NCBI RefSeq assembly: GCF_026625645.1
Contig: NZ_CP113056.1
Location: 1,766,001-1,830,000 of the forward strand
Reading direction: 5' to 3'
Length of the DNA: 64,000 bases
From: Ancylobacter sp. SL191
GTDB lineage: Bacteria; Pseudomonadota; Alphaproteobacteria; Rhizobiales; Xanthobacteraceae
The notes below the pieces were generated by a model. It ran no database searches, was not told the DNA's origin, and saw only the letters and a program-made list of their open reading frames with translations. Within the stretch, counting starts at the first letter, position 1. Each line of letters begins with the position of its first letter. Position numbers and translations under genes: made by a program. Below are positions 56,313 to 64,000 of this stretch, in pieces.

Positions 56313-57514
56313 GCCGCGCGGGCCTTGGCGAGGAACTGGCCCATGCGCTCCAGCGCGTGGGCGATGTTCTCCGCCGAATTGGCGTAGGAGAGGCGGATAT
56401 AGCCCTCGCCATGGACGCCGAAATCCGGCCCGCCAATGGTGGCGACGCCGGCCTCGTCCAGCAGTGCGCCCGCCAGTTGCTTGGCCGAGCTCCAGCCGGT
56501 GCCGGATATGTTCGGGAAGGCGTAGAAGGCGCCCTTCGGCGTCGCGCAGGACACGCCGGGCAGCGCGTTCAGCCCTTCCACGACAAGGTGGCGGCGCCGG
56601 TCGAACTCGGCGAGCATGGCGCCGACGCAGTCCTGCGGGCCGGTGAGCGCGGCGAGCGCCGCGAATTGCGCGGGGGCGTTGACGCAGGACCAGGCGTTCA
56701 CCGCGAGCTTGCGCATCGCCTCGAACAGCCCTTCCGGCCAATAGGACCAGCCGAGCCGCCAGCCGGTCATCGCATAGGTCTTCGACCAGCCATTGAGCAG
56801 GATCAGCCGGTCGCGGATCTCCGGGTAGGCGAGCAGCGTGGTGTGCGCCTGCCCGTCGAACAGGAACTGGTCGTAGATCTCATCCGACAGGATGGCGACC
56901 TGCGGGTGCGCGGCGAGGCCGGCGACAAGTTTGTCGATCTCCGCCTTGGGCGTCACGCCGCCGGTCGGGTTGGCGGGCGAGTTGAGGATGAGAAGGCGCG
57001 TCTTCGGGGTGATGAGGGCGAGCGTTTCCTCCGCCGAGAAGGCAAAGCCGTTCGCCTCGCGGATCGGCACCGGAATGGGCGTCGCGCCGGTGAACTCGAT
57101 CATCGAGCGGTAGATGGGAAAACCGGGGTCGGGATAGAGGATCTCCGCGCCCGGCTCGCCCAGCATGAGGATGGCGGCGAACATCGTCACCTTGCCACCG
57201 GGCACGATCACCACGCGGGCCGGGTCGATGGTCTCGTTGAAGCGGCGATGAATGTCGGCGGCGACCGCCTCGCGCAGCGGCGCGATGCCGGTCGAGGGCG
57301 TGTAGCCGTGATGGCCGTCGCGCAGCGCCTTCACCGCCGCCTCGACGATATGGTCCGGCGTGGCGAAATCCGGCTGGCCAATGCCGAGATTGATGATGTC
57401 GCGACCTTGGGCAGACAGGGCGGCGGCGCGGGCCAGCACGGCGAAGGCGTTCTCCTCGCCGATGCGCGAAAAGGCGGCGATGGGATGAGGCGAAAGGGGG
57501 CTGGCGGACGTCAT
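56309..57514 (-). CDS. PLP-dependent aminotransferase, class I (AspB-like)
   Basis: 401-residue fold-type I aminotransferase. Visible: INLGIGQPDFATPDHIVEAA, YTPSTGIAPLREAVAADIHR, ILNSPANPTGGVTPKAEIDK, SDEIYDQFLFDG and the PLP-lysine NGWSKTYAMTGWRLGWSYWP. The C-terminus has IRLSYANSAENIAHALERMG with the substrate arginine. ATG 57514 has AGGAGCGAGG upstream. Substrates are probably aspartate or another 2-oxo acid pair; this cannot be settled from sequence. Confidence 0.88.
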   Translation of the reverse strand: MTSASPLSPHPIAAFSRIGEENAFAVLARAAALSAQGRDIINLGIGQPDFATPDHIVEAAVKALRDGHHGYTPSTGIAPLREAVAADIHRRFNETIDPARVVIVPGGKVTMFAAILMLGEPGAEILYPDPGFPIYRSMIEFTGATPIPVPIREANGFAFSAEETLALITPKTRLLILNSPANPTGGVTPKAEIDKLVAGLAAHPQVAILSDEIYDQFLFDGQAHTTLLAYPEIRDRLILLNGWSKTYAMTGWRLGWSYWPEGLFEAMRKLAVNAWSCVNAPAQFAALAALTGPQDCVGAMLAEFDRRRHLVVEGLNALPGVSCATPKGAFYAFPNISGTGWSSAKQLAGALLDEAGVATIGGPDFGVHGEGYIRLSYANSAENIAHALERMGQFLAKARAA

Positions 57515-57678
57515 CCTCGCTCCTTGCAACTTTCGTCGGATGCCCTCGGGCAATGCGACCGGCAGAATTCACTTGTGATTTTGGCCAAGCTGTCCCACGG
57601 ACAGAACGCGGCTTCAAGGCCGCACTGGCGGCCCGATGCCCCCGGTTGGGGCTTCCCGCAAGAGGTGGAGGTCGGCGC

Positions 57679-58851
57679 GTGGCGGACGAGAAGAACCTGC
57701 CTTTGGGTGAGGTTGTGGACACAGCGCCGGCCCCGCGCCCGGCGCGCGCGGTGATCGTCGGCACGCTTGTCGACCTCGTGCCTTTCGAGGTAGCGACCCA
57801 CGCGCCCGAGCTTTTCCCGGCGACCCACGGGCCGGAATCGGCGGCGATCTGGGCCTATCTGCCCAACGGGCCTTATCCCGACTACGCGGCCTTTGAGAGC
57901 TATTATGCGGCGGCCGCGGCGAAGGACGATCCGCTGCTGTTCGCCATCGTCGACAAGGCGACCGGCCGGGCGGTCGGCCACGCGACCTTTCTGCGCATCG
58001 ACCCGCCGAACCGCTCCATCGAGGTCGGGCACATTCTCTATACGCCGGCGCTGATGAAGACCCCGGCCGGCACCGAGACGATGTATCTGATGGCCCGCCA
58101 CGCGCTGGAGACGCTGGGCTATCGCCGCTATGAGTGGAAGTGCAACGCGCTCAACGCCCCCTCGCGCCGCGCGGCGGAACGCTATGGCTTCCGCTTCGAG
58201 GGGATTTTCCGCCACCACATGATCGTCAAGGGCCGCAACCGCGACACGGCCTGGTTCTCCATGCTGGCAGAGGAATGGCCGCAGGTCGCAATCGGCTTCG
58301 AGAGCTGGCTGGCGGCGGAGAATTTCGACGCGGCGAGGGCCCAGCGCGTGGCGCTCGGGGTGTTCAACGCCGACCGGCTGGAGGCGGAGGGGCGCACGCT
58401 GAGGCGCGCGACGAGCGACGACCTTCCCGCCATTGAGGCGGTGCAGCAAGCGGCCTATGCCCGCAACCGCATCCTGCTCGGTGTCGAGCCGGTGCCGCTG
58501 CTCTGGGACTATAAGGACGTGCTGCGCACCCGCGAGGTGTGGGTGGCCGACGGCGCGGCGGAAGGCCGGGCGGGGCTCGACGGCGTGCTGATCCTGCACG
58601 CCCGGCCGGATGATCTGCTGATCGACAGCGTGGCCACCGCGCCGACGGCGCAGGGCAGCGGGCTCGGCAATGCGCTGCTCACGGCCGGCGAGGCGCGCGC
58701 CCGCGCGCTCGGGCGCACCACGGCGCGGCTTTATACCGGCGAGCCGCTCTCGGCCAATATCCAGTGGTATCGCCGCAAGGGCTTCGTCATCGAGCGGGTG
58801 GAGCAGCTGCCCGACCGCCGGCTGGTGCATATGGCGAAGGTGCTCGGCTAG
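57679..58851 (+). CDS. Two-domain GNAT acetyltransferase (RimJ/RimL-like plus second GNAT)
   Basis: 390-residue protein of two GNAT domains in tandem. The first is RimJ/RimL-like: PRPARAVIVGTLVDLVPFEV, YYAAAAAKDDPLLFAIVDKA, NRSIEVGHILYTPALMKTPA and YRRYEWKCNALNAPSRRAAE. The second has VATAPTAQGSGLGNALLTAG as CoA-binding motif and IQWYRRKGFVIERVEQLPDR. GTG 57679 has GTGGAGG 7 bases upstream; the frame is open to 57553 without support. The first domain may acetylate a protein N-terminus or small amine; both substrates are unknown. Confidence 0.8.
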   Translation: MADEKNLPLGEVVDTAPAPRPARAVIVGTLVDLVPFEVATHAPELFPATHGPESAAIWAYLPNGPYPDYAAFESYYAAAAAKDDPLLFAIVDKATGRAVGHATFLRIDPPNRSIEVGHILYTPALMKTPAGTETMYLMARHALETLGYRRYEWKCNALNAPSRRAAERYGFRFEGIFRHHMIVKGRNRDTAWFSMLAEEWPQVAIGFESWLAAENFDAARAQRVALGVFNADRLEAEGRTLRRATSDDLPAIEAVQQAAYARNRILLGVEPVPLLWDYKDVLRTREVWVADGAAEGRAGLDGVLILHARPDDLLIDSVATAPTAQGSGLGNALLTAGEARARALGRTTARLYTGEPLSANIQWYRRKGFVIERVEQLPDRRLVHMAKVLG

Positions 58852-58973
58852 GCGCCGGAGGCGACCCGTCATGGCTGATCCCAGCCCGGCGGAGCCTCGC
58901 TCACGCGCCCTTTCCTTGCGTGCGGGCGCGGATCGCTTACATTCGGCACAGCTTCAGGACTGGACGTTCGATC

Positions 58974-59801
58974 ATGAGTTATGTGGAGGCCGCGGGCGCG
59001 CCGCTGCGCAAGACCGGCCATATCAAGCTGCACGGGCCTGAGGGCTTCGCCGGAATGCGCAAGGCCGGCCAACTGGCCGCCGAGGCGCTCGACCTCGTGC
59101 ATGAGATGGTGCAGCCGGGCATCTCGACCGATGCCATCGACGCCGCCGTCTTCGAATTCGCCATGGACAACAACGCGCTGCCGGCGACGCTGATGTATCG
59201 CGGCTACCGCAAGTCCACCTGCACCTCGATCAATCATGTGGTCTGCCACGGTATCCCCAATGACAAGCCGCTGCGCGAGGGCGACATCGTCAATGTCGAC
59301 GTGACGCTGATCGTCGATGGCTGGTACGGCGATTCGAGCCGCATGTTCCCGGTGGGGGAGATTCCCCGCCGCGCCGAGCGGCTGCTGGACGTGACCTATG
59401 AAGCGCTGATGCGCGGCATCGCCGAGGTGCGGCCGGGCAATCATGTCGGCGACATCGGCGCGGCGATCCAGGATTTCGTCGAACCGCTGCATATGAGCGT
59501 GGTGCGCGACTTCTGCGGCCATGGCGTCGGCCAGCTCTTCCATGACGAGCCGAACATCGTGCATGTCGGCCGGCGCGGCGAGGGGCCGGAATTGCTGCCG
59601 GGCATGATCTTCACCATCGAGCCGATGATCAATCTCGGCCGGCCGCATGTGAAAGTGCTGTCCGATGGCTGGACGGCGGTGACGCGCGACCGCTCGCTCT
59701 CGGCGCAGTTCGAGCATGCGGTGGGGGTGACGCAGACCGGGTGCGAGATCTTCACGCTCTCGCCCAAGGGATACCACAAGCCGATTTTCAGCAACGGGTA
59801 A
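58974..59801 (+). CDS. map: Methionine aminopeptidase, type I
   Basis: Removes the N-terminal methionine from nascent proteins. The 275-residue protein carries all metal ligands: D109 and D120 (NVDVTLIVDGWYGDSSRMF), H183 (FCGHGVG), E216 (FTIEPMINLG) and E247 (SAQFEHAVGVT), plus His92 (VVCHGIPND). ATG 58974 gives the family N-terminus. It is followed 18 bases later by radC. Confidence 0.95.
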   Translation: MSYVEAAGAPLRKTGHIKLHGPEGFAGMRKAGQLAAEALDLVHEMVQPGISTDAIDAAVFEFAMDNNALPATLMYRGYRKSTCTSINHVVCHGIPNDKPLREGDIVNVDVTLIVDGWYGDSSRMFPVGEIPRRAERLLDVTYEALMRGIAEVRPGNHVGDIGAAIQDFVEPLHMSVVRDFCGHGVGQLFHDEPNIVHVGRRGEGPELLPGMIFTIEPMINLGRPHVKVLSDGWTAVTRDRSLSAQFEHAVGVTQTGCEIFTLSPKGYHKPIFSNG

Positions 59802-59819
59802 GGCCGGTCGGGGGGCTGG

Positions 59820-60569
59820 ATGGGGAAGCGGCTGGATGAGGAGGCGCTCACGGCTGCGGCCGGTGACGGCTTCGCGGATTCGGCGCTCTCCGACACGTCG
59901 CCTCATTTCGTCGGCCATCGCGAAAGGCTGCGCGAACGCTTCCGCCAGGCGGGGGCGGAAGCGCTGGCCGATTACGAGATGCTGGAGCTGGTGCTGTTCC
60001 GCGCCGTGCCCCGCGCCGATGTGAAGCCGCTCGCCAAGCGGCTGATCGAGCGCTTCGGCTCCTTCGCCGAGGTCATTACCGCGACACCCCAGCGCCTGCG
60101 CGAGGTGAAGGGGGTGGGCGAGGCGATCATCACCGAGTTCAAGATCGTCGCCGCCTCGGTCGAGCGCGTCACGCGCGAGGGCATGCGCGGGCGCCCGGTT
60201 CTTTCCTCCTGGAGCGCGGTGCTGGCGCATTGCCGGGCCTCGATGGCCTTCGCCGAGAAGGAGCAGTTCCGCATCCTGTTCCTCGACAAGCGCAACCAGC
60301 TCATTCTCGACGAGGTGCAGCAGCGCGGCACGGTGGACCACACGCCGGTCTATCCGCGCGAGGTGGTGAAGCGCGCGCTGGAACTGGCGGCGAGCGCGGT
60401 GATCCTCGTCCACAACCACCCGAGCGGCGATCCCACCCCCTCCAATGCCGACATCCAGATGACCAAGACGATCATTGATGTGGCCAAGCCCCTCGGCATC
60501 GAGGTGCATGACCACATCATTGTCGGCAAGGACGGCCATGCCAGCCTGCGCGGCATGCGGCTGATCTAA
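59820..60569 (+). CDS. radC: RadC-family JAB/MPN domain protein
   Basis: 249-residue protein with an N-terminal helix-hairpin-helix-like part ([40 protein letters not shown]) and a C-terminal JAMM metalloprotease-type domain. Its motif [20 protein letters not shown] gives HxHx7SxxD. The earlier assignment to DNA repair is not firm; the molecular role is unsettled. It is probably co-transcribed with map. Confidence 0.92.
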   Translation: MGKRLDEEALTAAAGDGFADSALSDTSPHFVGHRERLRERFRQAGAEALADYEMLELVLFRAVPRADVKPLAKRLIERFGSFAEVITATPQRLREVKGVGEAIITEFKIVAASVERVTREGMRGRPVLSSWSAVLAHCRASMAFAEKEQFRILFLDKRNQLILDEVQQRGTVDHTPVYPREVVKRALELAASAVILVHNHPSGDPTPSNADIQMTKTIIDVAKPLGIEVHDHIIVGKDGHASLRGMRLI

Positions 60570-60575
60570 CCTTGG

Positions 60576-61790
<1,215 letters not shown>

Positions 61791-61811
61791 GGATGCGCTC
61801 CAGAGATTAAT

Positions 61812-61826
61812 TGATACAGTGTATCA
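61812..61826. promoter_or_regulatory. Palindrome TGATACA-G-TGTATCA upstream of the COG0523 gene
   Basis: Perfect 7+7 palindrome, 22-36 bases before the ATG at 61790, in AT-rich DNA. Its place and symmetry fit a Zur-type repressor operator controlling a zinc metallochaperone. Confidence 0.5.
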
Positions 61827-61873
61827 TTTCTCATGGATGAGCCGGTCGGGCAAGCCCCGCGCGCGCCGCCAAC

Positions 61874-61898
61874 AAAAACGGCGCCGTCTCCGGCGCCG
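61874..61898 (-). terminator. Terminator of the DUF1254 gene
   Basis: 8-bp stem CGGCGCCG with loop TCTC; on the minus strand it is followed by TTTTTGTT, 28 bases after the stop at 61926. Confidence 0.9.
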
Positions 61899-61925
61899 CT
61901 TGAACGTGTCGATAGCCCCAAGGAA

Positions 61926-63374
61926 TCAGGCGACGCGGACGATGCCCGGCGGCTGCCAGGTGCCCTTGCCGGCCGGCAGGATGGAGGGGTTCCCGGTCTT
62001 CGGCCAATAGAGGCGCATGACCAGATAGATCGGCCCGTCCGGCGCCGGCAGCCAGTTGGCCTGCTTGTCCGCGCCGGGGGAATCCTTCTGGATGTAGAGC
62101 GTCACCGAGCCGTCCGCATTGGTCTTCAGCGACGGCAGCATCGGCGAGTTGATGAGGTAGCGGTCGATCGGGTTCTTGATGAGGAGCTGGGTAGTGCCGT
62201 CATACATCGTCACCGACCAGAAGGCGTTGACCGGCGGCAGGCCGTCCTTCGGGAAGGTCAGCGTGTAGCGGTGCTTGGAGCCGTCGAGCGGCTGGCCGTC
62301 CTTGTCCGTGCGCGCGGCCGGGTAGACCGCCTCGGCGGCGTCATTGCCGTAAATGCCGAGCTTGGCGGCGGCGGCGCGCAGCAGCCAGTCGCCATGGTAG
62401 AACTCGGCATCACCGAATTCCGAACCGATGCGCCAGCCATTCACGTCCGTGCCGATCTTGGCCACGGCTTCCTCCAGCCGCGCCTGCCCGTCCTTCAGCC
62501 CGGTGACGATCTCGGCCTGATCCGCCTCGGCCATTTCATGCACGCGGAAGCTGCGCTCCGGCCCGACGCCGATGCGCTTCAGCTGCTCGCGGATCCAGCG
62601 TTCCTCCGGCCGGGCCGGGGCGGCGCGCAGGGCGAAGTCGAGATAGGCGAAGAATTCCTGGTCGAGGCGGTCCTTGGAGAAGGCCGGGTAGCGGAAATGC
62701 TGGGCCGGCTTGGGTTCGCCCGTGCCGAGGAAGGTGCTGAGCGGGCGCAGCTGATAGCCAGCCTGCACCTTCTTCACATTGTCGAGGTCGCCCGCGTCGA
62801 ACAGCTGGGTGCGGAAGATCACCAGCGAGAAGAAGGTCGACGACCGGAACACGCCGTCAATGCCGGGCGGGGTGCGGCCGAACCAGCGCGGGCCGACCAC
62901 CAGATAGGTGCCGCCGCCATTGCCCGTCGTCCGGCTGCCGGCATAACCGTAATTGTAAGTATTCCCGTCGACAAACTGCACGGAGACATAGCGCTTGGCA
63001 TCGACCGGCGGCACGGTGACGACCATCGGCTCCGCCCGCAGATCCAGCCACGCCATGGAATAGGGCGTGTCGCTGTTCGGCGTGACGATCGAGGTGTCGC
63101 GATAGGTGAAGACCCGCGCCTCGTTGCTGATCGTGTTGAACGGCGCCTTCCACTGGCCGGACTTGGGGTCCAGCACATAGTCGAACATGACGCCGTAATT
63201 CATCACCAGTGGCAGGCCGTAGATGAAGCCGGCGGCCGCGATCTGCCGCAGGCTCGGCTGCGTCGCGCCCGGTGCGGTCTCGGCCAGGGCAGGGCCGGAA
63301 AGGCCGGCCGCGGCAAGCGTCGGGACGAGGGCGGTGGCGGCGGTGGTGCGAAGCAGGTCGCGACGGTTGAGCAC
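61926..63374 (-). CDS. DUF1254/DUF1214 exported protein
   Basis: 482-residue protein exported with a twin-arginine-like signal (MLNRRDLLRTTAATALVPTL, AAAGLSGPALA). The DUF1254 part has IAAAGFIYGLPLVMNYGVMF, NTISNEARVFTYRDTSIVTP and NSDTPYSMAWLDL. The C-terminal DUF1214 part has LPPVNAFWSVTMYDG, LINSPMLPSLKTNADGSVTL and PDGPIYLVMRLYWPKTGNPS. The function is unknown; some homologues are described with polymer or lipid phenotypes. A signal of the Tat type suggests folding or a cofactor before export. Confidence 0.9.
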   Translation of the reverse strand: MLNRRDLLRTTAATALVPTLAAAGLSGPALAETAPGATQPSLRQIAAAGFIYGLPLVMNYGVMFDYVLDPKSGQWKAPFNTISNEARVFTYRDTSIVTPNSDTPYSMAWLDLRAEPMVVTVPPVDAKRYVSVQFVDGNTYNYGYAGSRTTGNGGGTYLVVGPRWFGRTPPGIDGVFRSSTFFSLVIFRTQLFDAGDLDNVKKVQAGYQLRPLSTFLGTGEPKPAQHFRYPAFSKDRLDQEFFAYLDFALRAAPARPEERWIREQLKRIGVGPERSFRVHEMAEADQAEIVTGLKDGQARLEEAVAKIGTDVNGWRIGSEFGDAEFYHGDWLLRAAAAKLGIYGNDAAEAVYPAARTDKDGQPLDGSKHRYTLTFPKDGLPPVNAFWSVTMYDGTTQLLIKNPIDRYLINSPMLPSLKTNADGSVTLYIQKDSPGADKQANWLPAPDGPIYLVMRLYWPKTGNPSILPAGKGTWQPPGIVRVA

Positions 63375-63594
63375 GGGAAACTCCTTGGCGCCGGATCGGG
63401 CAGAGGGAAAGCTACCGAGCGCAGGATTACGGCGTATTGTTGAAGAATTACAGCAGATGGGCTGCGGTATCCGGTGCCCGCGCGCCTTGCCGGCGCGTCA
63501 CGGGTGCTCGCGCAAGGCTGCCCCGCATTGGGGCACTAGGACCGGAGCACTGAGACCGCTAGGCTGCGCGCCAAACACAGGTGCCCAGGCCATC

Positions 63595-64000
63595 ATGCCC
63601 TTTGACGTTACCTTGAGCGATGTGGAAGCGGCGGCGGCACGGATTGCCGGCGCGGTGCCGCAGACGCCCTTCGTCCACTCCGAGACGCTGTCGCAGAAGC
63701 TCGGCGCCGAGGTGTGGCTCAAATTCGAGAACCTGCAATTCACCGCTTCCTTTAAGGAAAGGGGCGCGCTCAACAAGTTGCTCGCGCTCACACCGGACGA
63801 GCGGGCGCGCGGCGTGATCGCGGCCTCCGCCGGCAACCATGCGCAGGGCCTTGCCTATCACGCGCGCCGCACCGGCGTGGACGCGACCATCGTCATGCCG
63901 ACGACCACGCCGAACCTGAAGGTGGAGCGCGTGCGCGAGCATGGCGCCCGCGTGGTGCTGCATGGTGGCGGGTTCGCCGAGGCGGCCGCCGAGATGACGC
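63595..64000 (+). CDS. Threonine ammonia-lyase (threonine dehydratase), N-terminal part
   Basis: First 135 residues of a PLP fold-type II enzyme that turns threonine into 2-oxobutanoate and ammonia. Visible: SDVEAAAARIAGAVPQTPFV, VWLKFENLQFTASFKERGAL with the PLP lysine in SFKERG, ASAGNHAQGLAYHARRTGVD and IVMPTTTPNLKVERVREHGA. The ATG at 63595 gives the usual N-terminus. The gene runs off the right edge; a biosynthetic (IlvA) or catabolic (TdcB) form cannot be told without the C-terminal regulatory domain. Confidence 0.88.
   Translation, partial: MPFDVTLSDVEAAAARIAGAVPQTPFVHSETLSQKLGAEVWLKFENLQFTASFKERGALNKLLALTPDERARGVIAASAGNHAQGLAYHARRTGVDATIVMPTTTPNLKVERVREHGARVVLHGGGFAEAAAEMT

Overview
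The window is one stretch of GC-rich chromosome (about 65% GC by eye). Gene density is high, start codons are often GTG or TTG behind good Shine-Dalgarno (SD) sites, and every recognisable family is alphaproteobacterial: a serC leader, DUF4394 with an ECF sigma factor, DUF533, an Omp25-like porin, and short palindromic repeats in intergenic DNA. The best inference is a Hyphomicrobiales (Rhizobiales) bacterium, possibly Xanthobacteraceae (Ancylobacter/Starkeya-like). I see no phage, insertion sequence, rRNA, tRNA or CRISPR array. The first gene (YoaK family) and the last (threonine dehydratase) are cut by the window edges.

Region 1 (about 0.8-15.2 kb) is a glycine-betaine-to-serine catabolic block, mostly on the minus strand. 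It has a GbdR-like GlxA/AraC regulator, the betaine demethylase pair gbcA-gbcB, a second GlxA-type regulator, L-serine dehydratase sdaA, and heterotetrameric sarcosine oxidase soxB-D-A-G. Inside it sits an ECF sigma/anti-sigma pair with a divergent DUF4394 gene. Dimethylglycine dehydrogenase, the step between gbcAB and sox, is not in the window. Region 2 (15.4-31.2 kb) is housekeeping. It holds a DUF533 protein, a porin, serC-serA behind a likely serC leader RNA, a KDPG aldolase, puuE-type allantoinase, small envelope and transport genes, purA, and sucC-sucD.

Region 3 (31.3-49.9 kb) is the most coherent block: oxalate and glyoxylate metabolism. Genes: a FAH-family protein and a ketopantoate-reductase-like enzyme (candidate oxalyl-CoA reductase); glxR, hyi and gcl (glyoxylate to glycerate); a divergent IclR regulator; two formyl-CoA:oxalate CoA-transferases and oxalyl-CoA decarboxylase (frc1, frc2, oxc); two FadR-type GntR regulators; and two OxlT-like transporters. 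A near-identical palindromic motif (TGGTAT-N5-ATRCCA) lies upstream of gntR1 and of the PanE-like gene 11 kb away. This suggests one regulon with two fates for oxalyl-CoA: decarboxylation to formyl-CoA for energy, and reduction to glyoxylate for carbon assimilation through Gcl and GlxR.

Region 4 (50-64 kb) is mixed. It has a Nudix hydrolase, a DJ-1/PfpI protein, an MltB-type lytic transglycosylase, a CDF cation transporter, KDG kinase plus an SDR, an aminotransferase, a two-domain acetyltransferase, methionine aminopeptidase, RadC, a CobW/ZigA-type metallochaperone behind a perfect palindrome (possible Zur box), a DUF1254/DUF1214 secreted protein, and the start of threonine dehydratase.

Limits: function calls rest on motifs and family resemblance read by eye. 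All operators, hairpins and starts are inspected, not computed.
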